From positions 1 through 7,354 of the forward strand of contig JAPHUI010000345.1 in the NCBI GenBank assembly GCA_026193755.1: DNA of 7,354 nucleotides, written 5' to 3'. The notes under the pieces were generated by a model that was not told the DNA's origin, did no database searches, and saw nothing but the letters and a program-made list of their open reading frames with translations. Made by a program: the position numbers and the translations under genes. This stretch comes from Ignavibacteriaceae bacterium (GTDB taxonomy: Bacteria; Bacteroidota; Ignavibacteria; Ignavibacteriales; Ignavibacteriaceae). Shown piece by piece: positions 1-6,870 of the stretch. Within the stretch, counting starts at the first letter, position 1; the number at the start of each line of letters is the position of its first letter.

Positions 1-1
1 A

Positions 2-2143
2 ATAGTTTCAGATAGTACGTTAAAATATGCCGATATAATGTCAAGAGAAATTGCTTCAATAATCTCTAAGAATATATCAACTAACGAAGAAAAAGGGGGG
101 ATAAGTGTTTTAATCTTTCCCTTTGTAAATGATATTCAGGATTCAATCTTAGATTCATATGGCGATTTTTTGACTTCTTCATTATTAAATGAATTTAAAA
201 AGTTGCCTATCATATCTAAGGTAGCAATAGAAACTTCAAAGGTTAGCAAAGATCAAATTTCTGAAGAATTTAACCTCATCTTTAAGGGAACCTTTTATTC
301 ATATAAAGATTATTCTTTAGATGTTTCCACAACAATGTTGGACGCAAAAACAGGAGTAAAAATCTACGGCGTGTATAATCATATTAATGCCGATGATTTT
401 TTAGATGGTCCCAAAGCAATATCAGATAGATTTGAAAATATCCTAATAGTCTATCGTTATGTTCGTGACGAGCTACTTAGTCTTCAAGATGCGAAAGATT
501 TTTATGAGCAAGGACAGAAATATATTGAGGACATAAAAGACCCATATGCAAAAATTAAAGCTGAAGTAATGTATTATAAAGCAATTGAAATAGATACATT
601 ATATATTCCGGCACTCAAAGGGCTTGGTGATTTAGCTAAGGAGGATCATAGATACGATCAAGCTATTTCATTTTACAAACAAATTCTCGAAATAGATTCT
701 TCAAATATTGCAGTAATCCTAAGTCTCGGTGATATTTATTATTATAATGGGCAATATAGTCTAGCCATTCAAAATTATGAAGAAGCCGCCAATTTAGCTA
801 GAACTAAAAATCAAGTTACTGCTATTTTAACCGCGTACAAAAAACTTGGTGAGTTGTATTTAGCAAATGGAGATTATTCAGAAGCAGTGAATTATTACAA
901 TCAGGCATTAATACTCGATAAAGGTGATCAACTAATCTGGTATGATGTTGCGAATGCTCATTTTATACGCTATGCAGACTCAGAGAATAAAATTGGGGAT
1001 ACCACAGACATATATGAAGCAGTGAATTATTTTCTTGAAGGTAAATCGCGCTTTCCCAATGATAGCACATTCTCTCGGAATGCATCTTATCTATTGAATT
1101 ACTGGGGGAAAGTCTATTATAGTGAATATATGTTACATTTTTATGATACTACCTCATTATCTAGAACATTAGTCGATCTGGCAATTAAGAAATTTAATGA
1201 GGCCAGTCAAATAACTAATTATGATTATAATTTAAAAGCAGAGAATTTTGTTTATCTGGCTTTACTTACCTACTCCATTTTACCGGATTTTGAAAAATGT
1301 AAGGAATATTCAAGCAAAGCGTTACAATTAAATCCATCTGACGAGCAAACAAACCGAAACATAAATTTGATTTTTGATTTTGCAGGGGCTTATATAACAA
1401 GAAAAGATTATGAAAAAAGTATTAATGTGAGCGAATTAGCACTCAGTTTTTCGAAATCAAAAGAGGATACTGTAACTATTAACTATTACTTAGGGGCAAA
1501 TTATTATGAAATGGGCTTAGAATCTTATAAAAAAGAAGATTCTTTAAATGGTGATAAAAATATGAGAAATGCTGAAAAATATTTTATAAAAGCTTTGTAT
1601 CCAGGTTGGGTAACTCCTCTTATTTACTTACAGAATATTAAGCATGAGTATATAATAAATTTTGATAGTTCATACATTTACAGCTTGCAACTGATAAAGC
1701 TTGATCCTTCTTATAAACCTTATTTAGAAAATCATATTGAGGCAGCTTTTACTGCCACTAAATTTAGAGAGGCGCAAGATCAAGCTGAAGAGATTATTAC
1801 TGCTGATTCAATTTCAATAGATAATCAACAATTAGAGATATATCAAAAACTTGCAATAAGGTATATTCTTTTAGCTTCTAAACTGTTTGAACGGGATTCA
1901 ATAGGTGCATTTTCCGAATTTGGACAATTTAATATAATCTATAATGATTTTAACTTAAAAGAAAATTTCTGGACCTGGGGAGGCACTAAAAAATTTATTC
2001 GAGAGTCAAATCAAATTAACACTTTCAATCGCGAAATACTTTTAGAAATAATTAAGTCATTTGAAGTTGAAAAAGAATTAGGATTAACTATTTTGAATCA
2101 AGTTGAAACTAAGTGGATAAGCCATCTAGATATTAATAAGTAA
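2..2143 (+). CDS. TPR-repeat protein with TolB/FlgO-like N-terminal domain (5'-partial)
   Basis: This is the C-terminal part of a large TPR protein, probably a scaffold or sensor. The first ATG is at 38, but the frame is open to base 2 and no Shine-Dalgarno precedes that ATG, unlike the complete genes here, so the start lies outside the window. Numbering from the ATG at 38, residues 20-120 hold a hydrophobic strand (SVLIFPFVND), a helix, a strand with FKGTFYSY and the segment MLDAKTGVKIYG. This order resembles the TolB-N/FlgO-like domain ahead of TPRs in many adenylate-cyclase-, kinase- or HTH-linked proteins. TPR-like helical pairs follow at about 190-221, 224-255 and 263-294, with the typical pattern LGELYLANGDYSEAVNYYNQAL. 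Degenerate repeats continue around 420-480. The last 150 residues are helical with no recognised domain. An upstream kinase, cyclase or DNA-binding domain is possible but cannot be seen. It ends 140 bases before the next gene, which appears to be a separate unit. Confidence 0.85.
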   Translation: MVSDSTLKYADIMSREIASIISKNISTNEEKGGISVLIFPFVNDIQDSILDSYGDFLTSSLLNEFKKLPIISKVAIETSKVSKDQISEEFNLIFKGTFYSYKDYSLDVSTTMLDAKTGVKIYGVYNHINADDFLDGPKAISDRFENILIVYRYVRDELLSLQDAKDFYEQGQKYIEDIKDPYAKIKAEVMYYKAIEIDTLYIPALKGLGDLAKEDHRYDQAISFYKQILEIDSSNIAVILSLGDIYYYNGQYSLAIQNYEEAANLARTKNQVTAILTAYKKLGELYLANGDYSEAVNYYNQALILDKGDQLIWYDVANAHFIRYADSENKIGDTTDIYEAVNYFLEGKSRFPNDSTFSRNASYLLNYWGKVYYSEYMLHFYDTTSLSRTLVDLAIKKFNEASQITNYDYNLKAENFVYLALLTYSILPDFEKCKEYSSKALQLNPSDEQTNRNINLIFDFAGAYITRKDYEKSINVSELALSFSKSKEDTVTINYYLGANYYEMGLESYKKEDSLNGDKNMRNAEKYFIKALYPGWVTPLIYLQNIKHEYIINFDSSYIYSLQLIKLDPSYKPYLENHIEAAFTATKFREAQDQAEEIITADSISIDNQQLEIYQKLAIRYILLASKLFERDSIGAFSEFGQFNIIYNDFNLKENFWTWGGTKKFIRESNQINTFNREILLEIIKSFEVEKELGLTILNQVETKWISHLDINK

Positions 2144-2170
2144 TACTAAAGTTAAGAAGGAAAAACTAAG

Positions 2171-2198
2171 TTAATTTTCAATTTAATTAAAATATAAT
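2171..2198 (+). promoter_or_regulatory. weak candidate sigma70-type promoter ahead of the lipoprotein pair
   Basis: A perfect TATAAT lies at 2193-2198, with a poor -35 match (TTAATT, 2171-2176) 16 bases upstream. It is in the 140-base gap before the lipoprotein gene, which is where a promoter would be expected. The gap is so AT-rich that a chance TATAAT is likely, and the -35 box is weak, so this is only a candidate. Confidence 0.22.
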
Positions 2199-2283
2199 AC
2201 ATAATTCAAAATCATTATCAACACGATGTAAATCTTTTCTAAAACCTTTTACTTACTAATATGCGTCACAAGGAGGAATAAAA

Positions 2284-3291
2284 ATGGAATCTAAAAAGTT
2301 TTTAGTTCTATTACTTTTCTTGATACTCACCTCTTGTTCAAGCATTCCAAAACAGGAATTCGGGAACTATCTTTATAATTTTAATTACGTGAATAAAACA
2401 ACCCAGGAAATAATCCTTGTGATGAAGATTGTTGCTGAGAGTGAAGGCCAAGGAAGCCGGGAAGATGAGCAAAGATTGGAGGAAAAATTAACTGCCTTGG
2501 ATGCTCGCCTGGCAGCATTAGATTTAATCGATAAATACAATGATGTATTGGTTGAACTTGCATCCGGAACAGATCCGGATGCAGTAAGGGGAAGTCTTCA
2601 GAATATCAGTAGTGGTTTAAGTTATTTTGGAACGAACAGCCTCACATCTCTATTATCAAATGTGGCACCTTATGGCGAAATTATTTCGCAAGCAGTAGCT
2701 TTGATTGATAATGCCATTAAAGAAAACAAATTTAAAGAAGCTGTTGATGCAGCACAGAAACCCATCCAGGCTATAATTGATATCTTACAGCAAGATGCAG
2801 ATGATCTTTTTGAAATTCAGGTGCAAACATTAGGTGATAAGAAAGATTCATATCGAGATAGAATAATTGAATTAAGATTTGATTTCCAGGATTTTGTAAA
2901 TACACTTGAAAATGACAACAATGTTAATAGCTCAATCGATGAGTTTAATAAAGTAACTAGAACTATGAAAACCAGTAATGACAAACTCCCTGATCAGATC
3001 AATTATTCACCTACGAATGTACGACTACCAAATTCTAATGATTATAATCTGCTAAAGGTTATTTACACACAGGTCGACGAGAACGTAACAGAATTCAATA
3101 AAATTGTAACTCAATTTAATGCAGTTGAAGAAGTCAAAACCAGTTATAAGGAAGCATTAACGGCAACATCGGATGCATTTAAGAACTTAAATTTTGCAAT
3201 ACAGAACAACCAACTGGTGATGCCAATAGATTTTGCAATCTATGCATTAAACTTGAGTAAAGCGTATCTTAAATATCAGGAGGCTAAATAA
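2284..3291 (+). CDS. helix-rich lipoprotein of unknown function
   Basis: I do not recognise the family. The N-terminus is a textbook lipoprotein signal: M-E-S-K-K, a hydrophobic stretch at residues 6-15, then the lipobox LTSC (15-18) with Cys18 as the lipidated residue, followed by S-S-I-P. The product is therefore expected to be anchored to the inner or outer membrane and to face the periplasm or the surface. The mature protein (about 318 aa) is predicted by eye to be nearly all helix: charged, coiled-coil-like segments at about 55-82 and 185-225, and a more hydrophobic helical stretch at about 118-170. Asn, Asp and Gln are abundant, and there is no Cys after residue 18. The start is fixed by AGGAGG at 2271-2276, seven bases before the ATG. 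It is coupled to the next gene, which starts one base after this stop codon. It could be a membrane-associated structural or binding protein, but no enzyme motif is visible. Confidence 0.88.
   Translation: MESKKFLVLLLFLILTSCSSIPKQEFGNYLYNFNYVNKTTQEIILVMKIVAESEGQGSREDEQRLEEKLTALDARLAALDLIDKYNDVLVELASGTDPDAVRGSLQNISSGLSYFGTNSLTSLLSNVAPYGEIISQAVALIDNAIKENKFKEAVDAAQKPIQAIIDILQQDADDLFEIQVQTLGDKKDSYRDRIIELRFDFQDFVNTLENDNNVNSSIDEFNKVTRTMKTSNDKLPDQINYSPTNVRLPNSNDYNLLKVIYTQVDENVTEFNKIVTQFNAVEEVKTSYKEALTATSDAFKNLNFAIQNNQLVMPIDFAIYALNLSKAYLKYQEAK
3278..3283 (+). promoter_or_regulatory. Shine-Dalgarno inside the end of the lipoprotein gene
   Basis: AGGAGG lies within the last codons of the 335-aa lipoprotein gene, nine bases before the ATG at 3293. 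It decides the start of the 103-aa protein and supports it as a separate gene, not a frameshifted tail of the lipoprotein. It also suggests translational coupling, because ribosomes finishing the first gene pass over this site. Confidence 0.8.
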
Positions 3292-3292
3292 A

Positions 3293-3604
3293 ATGGGAAA
3301 AATTACAAAAAATTTTACTATTGCTAGATATGAAGATGCAATTGATAAACTTGAAGCGTACCAAGCGAAAGAACCGGATAGAACTAAACGAGATGAAGCA
3401 TCTGCAAAAATAACTGAATATAGAAAAAAAATTAGAGAAGCATCATGGCAAAACTTAATTGATAGGACTGAAGATCTAAATGGACTGGTGGAAGATTTAA
3501 ATAGTATTCTGGAAAATGCATCAGATGTTCCTTCCATAAGTGGCACAATATCGGATTTAGGTGATGTTATATCATCTGTCAAGAATGCCCTTGAAGAAGA
3601 ATGA
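3293..3604 (+). CDS. small helical protein coupled to the preceding lipoprotein
   Basis: This 103-aa protein belongs to no family I can name. It has no signal peptide, lipobox or membrane segment, so by sequence it should be cytoplasmic. The content is strongly charged and helical: a Lys/Glu/Arg-rich amphipathic helix at about 12-55 (with DAIDKLEAYQAKEPDRTKRD) and a second helical region at about 56-78 (DRTEDLNGLVEDLNSILENA). A Ser/Gly/Asp linker around 79-91 precedes a last short helix ending in EEE. The pattern suggests a coiled-coil or helical-hairpin oligomerising protein. It starts one base after the lipoprotein stop in another frame, with its own Shine-Dalgarno inside the upstream gene, so the two are almost certainly co-translated and may work together. 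A probable terminator follows about 60 bases after its stop codon. Coding status is supported by the ribosome site and amino-acid composition. Confidence 0.82.
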   Translation: MGKITKNFTIARYEDAIDKLEAYQAKEPDRTKRDEASAKITEYRKKIREASWQNLIDRTEDLNGLVEDLNSILENASDVPSISGTISDLGDVISSVKNALEEE

Positions 3605-3665
3605 TAAGTTCATCATTAAGGTTCCTATATTAAGATTAAAATTCTGTTATTGATAAAATGATACT

Positions 3666-3690
3666 AGGGTGCTATTGCTCCCTTGTTAAT
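3666..3690 (+). terminator. probable intrinsic terminator after the lipoprotein/103-aa unit
   Basis: A GC-rich hairpin stands out in AT-rich DNA. The arm A-GGG-T-GC (3666-3672) pairs with GC-T-CCC-T (3677-3683) around a TATT loop, with one internal T-T mismatch. The bases that follow (TTGTTAAT) are T-rich, though not an unbroken T run. It sits 62 bases after the stop of the 103-aa gene and 110 bases before the next start, the right place to end the upstream transcript. Confidence 0.5.
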
Positions 3691-3800
3691 TTATAATGTA
3701 GTTGAAGAAGTTTTTATAGATCCAAAATTAATCTATTAAATAATAAAAATTTTAACAAACATAGTTACACTTATTATTATTTATCCAAAGGAGGGAAAAA

Positions 3801-4304
3801 ATGATTGATAATAAATTTCAAGAATATCCACACAACCTAAGTTTAAAACTAGTCCCTTTTCTTACGGTAGTTGTAATGATGTTGCTCTCCTCTTGCATAG
3901 AAACAAAATTTGTAGAAAATCCTTCAGACAATAAGATTGTTAAAGCAATGGAAGAATGGCCTGATGAATATTACTGGCTAATTAAATCCGGAGTCTCTTC
4001 ACGTATACTCGGCATCCGAGAAGAAGGGGAGAGCCTCGAAAGTGCTTTTATTATGGTAGATTCTCTCATGACACAAGTAAAACAAAAGTGGTCAGAAATT
4101 TCTGTAATTGACTCGTCTGAGAAACTTATAAACTACTTAAGAGAAAATAAACTTTCACCTATTGCTGAGGCTATTCAGGAAACACTTACTATAAATTTAG
4201 AACAGGAGCCATCAGGAGAAATGCATTATTGGTTGCAAGCAAATGCAATAAAGGATGGGCTTATAGGAGCTTACAATGAGATTAAAGAAAATACAAATGA
4301 GTAA
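3801..4304 (+). CDS. small lipoprotein of unknown function upstream of patatin
   Basis: This is a 167-aa protein with a lipoprotein signal. An unusually long N-region (residues 1-17, including Lys5 and Lys16) is followed by a hydrophobic core at 17-29 and the lipobox LSSC (29-32), with Cys32 as the predicted lipidated residue. The mature part is about 136 aa and mostly helical by eye, with an aromatic-rich patch near 52-60 (EEWPDEYYWL) and another Trp near 90. No catalytic motif is visible and I do not recognise the family. The start is well set by AAAGGAGGG just upstream (AGGAGG at 3789-3794, six bases before the ATG). It is followed after 92 bases by the patatin gene on the same strand, with no clear terminator between them. 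It could therefore share a transcript with the patatin and metallophosphoesterase genes. An accessory or protective partner of the lipase is possible but purely inferred. Confidence 0.85.
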   Translation: MIDNKFQEYPHNLSLKLVPFLTVVVMMLLSSCIETKFVENPSDNKIVKAMEEWPDEYYWLIKSGVSSRILGIREEGESLESAFIMVDSLMTQVKQKWSEISVIDSSEKLINYLRENKLSPIAEAIQETLTINLEQEPSGEMHYWLQANAIKDGLIGAYNEIKENTNE

Positions 4305-4396
4305 TCTTGCAATTCTAGGTAAATCTATTTTAGTTGTTATTCTGCTTCCTGTAGTGTGACAATACATAAAAAAATTTTTTAAAAGGAGACAAGAAA

Positions 4397-5371
4397 ATGA
4401 AAAATGCTCTGGTTGTAAGCGGTGGGGGATCAAAAGGGGCTTTTGCAGTTGGGGCCATTGAGAAACTCCGCGAGAAAAAAATCAAGTTTGACATTGTTGC
4501 AGGTACCAGTACAGGATCACTAATCGCACCATTAGTAGTAACTGATGAAATTCAATTTCTTCGGAGTGTTTATACTAGCGTCCGTACTGAAGACATAATT
4601 CGAAAACGTACTGTCTTTGATATTCTAACACACGATTCAATATATGATTCGAACCCATTATGGAGTTTGATAAATACCGTTGTTAATTCTGAGCGATATC
4701 AAAAGATTGTTAATTCTACTGTAGAAATGTATATAACTACTGTTAACTTACAGAAAGGCGGGATTGAGTATTGGAATCAGCATACCAGCGGTGATGGGGG
4801 TGGAATATTAGATCGCAATACTTTGTTGAGGGCAATATTAGCATCTGCCTGCCAGCCTGTGCTTATGCCTAATGTACGAATCAAAGAAGAAGGTAACCAA
4901 TATACAGATGGTGGAGTAAGAGAGTGTGCACCGCTCAGCATTGCAGTTGACCATGGAGCAACGGATTTATATTCCATTGTACTTTCTCCGGAAAAGCGGG
5001 AACCGAGTAATGAGACTTATGTATTCATTGTTAAAACATTCCTCAGATTTCTTGACCTAATTCTTACAGAGGTGACTGAAAATGATATAAGCAAAGCTGT
5101 ACTTTATAACCAGGCAATTGTATATTTAGATAAACTCCAAAAAAAAGCTAAGAAAATGTTTAACGCTGCTCAGGTAAATGAATTATTTAATGATCCTAAG
5201 AACCCAAATCCTTTTTCAGGTAAGAAACTTTTAAAATTATACTTAATACGCCCGTCGGAAGAATTACCTACAAATGGTTTAGAGTTCCGGCCATTTACTA
5301 TGTCACAAATGGTCACAATGGGTAGAGAAGCTGCAGAAGCTGCCTTGAATAACGGTCCTTTAACTGTTTAA
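4397..5371 (+). CDS. patatin-like phospholipase / lipid acyl hydrolase
   Basis: This patatin-family enzyme hydrolyses acyl ester bonds of phospholipids or other lipids with a Ser-Asp dyad. All the family landmarks are in order. The oxyanion-hole glycine loop GGGSKGAFA is at residues 9-17, with Lys13 where many members have Arg. The nucleophile elbow GTSTG is at 36-40, making Ser38 the nucleophile. The conserved block ILASACQPVLMP spans 147-158, and the DGG motif at 171-173 gives catalytic Asp171. The patatin domain covers about residues 3-205. A C-terminal region of about 115 residues is mainly helical, with a Lys-rich segment around 246-255, and ends shortly after an amphipathic helix (TMGREAAEAAL). 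There is no signal peptide or transmembrane segment, so a cytoplasmic or peripheral inner-membrane location is likely. AAGGAG lies just before the ATG. The gene is 39 bases upstream of a metallophosphoesterase. The exact substrate cannot be told; the CBASS effector CapV is a relative, but no cyclase gene is present here. Confidence 0.95.
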   Translation: MKNALVVSGGGSKGAFAVGAIEKLREKKIKFDIVAGTSTGSLIAPLVVTDEIQFLRSVYTSVRTEDIIRKRTVFDILTHDSIYDSNPLWSLINTVVNSERYQKIVNSTVEMYITTVNLQKGGIEYWNQHTSGDGGGILDRNTLLRAILASACQPVLMPNVRIKEEGNQYTDGGVRECAPLSIAVDHGATDLYSIVLSPEKREPSNETYVFIVKTFLRFLDLILTEVTENDISKAVLYNQAIVYLDKLQKKAKKMFNAAQVNELFNDPKNPNPFSGKKLLKLYLIRPSEELPTNGLEFRPFTMSQMVTMGREAAEAALNNGPLTV

Positions 5372-5398
5372 TAAATTTTCTGGATCTCAATTTATTTT

Positions 5399-5406
5399 AA
5401 GGAGGT
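5399..5406 (+). promoter_or_regulatory. strong Shine-Dalgarno (AAGGAGGT) of the metallophosphoesterase
   Basis: The sequence is a full-length match to the usual anti-Shine-Dalgarno of 16S rRNA and ends four bases before the ATG at 5411. It fixes the start and indicates efficient initiation in the 39-base gap behind the patatin gene, consistent with a two-gene transcript. Confidence 0.75.
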
Positions 5407-5410
5407 TATT

Positions 5411-6460
5411 ATGCCGCAGAGCCCCGAGCTTACAAAAAAAGAGGTGGATCAAATTTTATCCACTAATGCTATTCTTCAGTTAACATTATCAAATAATAAA
5501 TATGTTATATTCAGTGATTTGCATTTGGGCGATGGTAAAGGTGCAGATAATTTTGTTCATAATGAAAAAGTAATGATCGATAGTTTGGAACATTATAGAA
5601 AAAATAATTATAAGCTGATTCTTTTAGGAGATGTTGAAGATTTCTGGCAAGTTAAACTGGATGACACCAGAATTAGATATAACAATTCTATCTATAAAAA
5701 GATAAGAGAGTTCGGTGACGAAAACGTATTTAGAATTTACGGAAATCACGATGAGGAATGGAGTAAGAAAGAAAGTGATTATAAAGGGGATAAAAGAGAT
5801 CCTGCATTCAGTGACGGCAGAGAATTCGGTTCGGCAAACAAAGCATTAAAGATTATAGATGAAAATGGGAAAACAATTATACTTTTATTGCACGGTCAGC
5901 AAGGCAGCATTGAATCGCAGCTTTTCTCATCAATTAGTAAGCCGTTTGTGTGGTTATATGGTAAGGTAATTGAACCAATTTTCGGAACTCAAAAATTAAC
6001 GGCTGAACCCAATACAAAGATTGACAGTAATTATGAACAAGTCTATTATAAAATTGCATTAGAGAAAAAAGTTATAATTATTACTGGTCACTCGCATTAC
6101 GCAATATTTGCATCGATGTGCTACGCAGATAAACTTCAGAAGCAGATAAATGAACTACAGTTGCAAATCAAAAATACGAAGGATAAACAAGAACAACAGA
6201 GATTGTTAGATAAACTTGAACCTATATGGAGAGATTTGAGAATTGAAAAAGCACGTAAAAGAGAAATTACACCAACCGACCCCAACTTATCTCCCAAACC
6301 ATGCTACTTCAATTCGGGATGTTGTTTATATGAGAGTGGCGTAACATGTATCGAGTTGGAAAACGACCATATAAAATTGATGAAATGGAATAAAGATGAC
6401 AAGAGTTCAGATTATGGTCATGGAAAAATCAGCGATTATTATCAGATGCTTCAATCATGA
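5411..6460 (+). CDS. calcineurin-like metallophosphoesterase, LpxH-like, with helical insertion
   Basis: This is a two-metal phosphoesterase of the calcineurin-like superfamily. All signature motifs are present: DLH at 36-38, GDVED at 73-77, GNHD at 111-114 (Asn112 metal ligand, His113 catalytic), His161-Gly162, and GHSH at 226-229. The order resembles LpxH-type pyrophosphohydrolases and related enzymes that act on lipid-linked or nucleotide phosphates, but at 349 aa it is about 100 residues longer than typical LpxH. The extra length includes a highly charged, coiled-coil-like helical insertion at about 238-286, between GHSH and the final strands. Five Cys lie at 237, 298, 304, 305 and 313, four of them in the final strands (GCC at 303-305). 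The segment around 168-192 is an amphipathic helix that could touch a membrane. There is no signal peptide. It follows the patatin gene by 39 bases, so a shared substrate class is plausible. Authentic LpxH activity is not established, and general phosphodiesterase or phosphatase activity is equally possible. Confidence 0.93.
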   Translation: MPQSPELTKKEVDQILSTNAILQLTLSNNKYVIFSDLHLGDGKGADNFVHNEKVMIDSLEHYRKNNYKLILLGDVEDFWQVKLDDTRIRYNNSIYKKIREFGDENVFRIYGNHDEEWSKKESDYKGDKRDPAFSDGREFGSANKALKIIDENGKTIILLLHGQQGSIESQLFSSISKPFVWLYGKVIEPIFGTQKLTAEPNTKIDSNYEQVYYKIALEKKVIIITGHSHYAIFASMCYADKLQKQINELQLQIKNTKDKQEQQRLLDKLEPIWRDLRIEKARKREITPTDPNLSPKPCYFNSGCCLYESGVTCIELENDHIKLMKWNKDDKSSDYGHGKISDYYQMLQS

Positions 6461-6481
6461 TTTTTTATTTGTGATCTGATA

Positions 6482-6501
6482 TTGCAACTATAAAGTTGCA
6501 A
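6482..6501. repeat. perfect 8-bp hairpin after the metallophosphoesterase
   Basis: TTGCAACT (6482-6489) and AGTTGCAA (6494-6501) form an uninterrupted 8-bp stem around the loop ATAA, 22 bases after the metallophosphoesterase stop codon. No T run follows on either strand, so it is a poor match to a classical intrinsic terminator. It may still mark or protect the mRNA 3' end. Confidence 0.5.
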
Positions 6502-6646
6502 AGAAAAACAATTAGTTAAATTAATTTGAATGAGGACTGTTGAAATAATAAATTAATACTTTTATCATCGTATTTTATTAACTTTAATAATATTTAATTT
6601 TTGGAAAAAGTAGAAAGAAAATCACTATTTAGTAAACAAAAAATTA

Positions 6647-6699
6647 GAGTGTTCAATAGTCTCAGTAGACATGACTGAACGAGAGCATCAGGTGAACTC
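6647..6699 (+). other. possible structured RNA segment with alternative pairings
   Basis: GTTCA at 6651-6655 can pair with TGAAC at 6676-6680, enclosing a small hairpin, GTCT (6659-6662)/AGAC (6667-6670). It can instead pair with a second TGAAC at 6693-6697. That alternative extends to GAG (6647-6649)/CTC (6697-6699) with a two-base bulge and encloses both the small hairpin and CTGA (6675-6678)/TCAG (6688-6691). The stems are short, so this could be chance. Confidence 0.25.
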
Positions 6700-6706
6700 A
6701 ACTAAG

Positions 6707-6727
6707 GTAATTATTTTCTATAATTAC
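6707..6727. repeat. AT-rich perfect inverted repeat, possible operator or hairpin
   Basis: GTAATTAT (6707-6714) and ATAATTAC (6720-6727) are exact inverted copies separated by TTTCT. Such symmetry can be a dimeric regulator site or an RNA hairpin. It is about 250 bases upstream of the exported-protein start. In AT-rich DNA an eight-base match of this kind is not very rare. Confidence 0.35.
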
Positions 6728-6840
6728 TGACCACATAAATTTGTTTCTCTCATCTCTCAAGTTCCATACAATTCCTGGCTTAATATTATTACGTTATTCA
6801 CCAGAAACATCATTTTTTTACGAAAATTTTACTTTTTTAA

Positions 6841-6870
6841 TTGTGAAAGTGCGAAAACAGAAAGTAATGT
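6841..6870 (+). promoter_or_regulatory. weak candidate sigma70-type promoter for the exported protein
   Basis: TTGTGA (6841-6846) and TAATGT (6865-6870) are separated by 18 bases and would start transcription about 100 bases before the ATG at 6980. Both boxes deviate from consensus, and the AT-rich background makes chance matches common. Confidence 0.2.

Noticed and set aside
95..100. G6 run after A5 in the TPR gene as a phase-variation or frameshift site
   Set aside because: The run is short, the frame continues cleanly on both sides, and it encodes a plain Lys-Gly-Gly turn before the domain strand.
2381..2563. Minus-strand open frame of 60 codons
   Set aside because: It lies wholly inside the lipoprotein gene, has no ribosome site, and its Pro/His/Gln-rich composition looks like an antisense shadow.
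3248..3330. The 103-aa gene as a frameshifted C-terminal tail of the lipoprotein
   Set aside because: The lipoprotein ends with a normal stop, and AGGAGG sits nine bases before the next ATG, as expected for an independent coupled gene.
3247..3582. Minus-strand open frame of 111 codons
   Set aside because: It is antisense to the 103-aa gene, which has a strong ribosome site and sensible composition. The reverse product is Ser/Phe-rich and has no family features.
4212..4433. Minus-strand open frame of 73 codons
   Set aside because: It overlaps the ends of two well-supported genes and their intergenic ribosome site; no motif or ribosome site supports it.
4777..4977. Minus-strand open frame of 66 codons
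   Set aside because: It is fully antisense to the patatin catalytic region, including the DGG motif.
4397..5371. CBASS-type antiphage system with a CapV-like patatin effector
   Set aside because: No CD-NTase cyclase, HORMA/TRIP13 or other CBASS partner lies in the window, and the adjacent enzyme is a metallophosphoesterase. The idea could only be revived by a cyclase gene outside the window.
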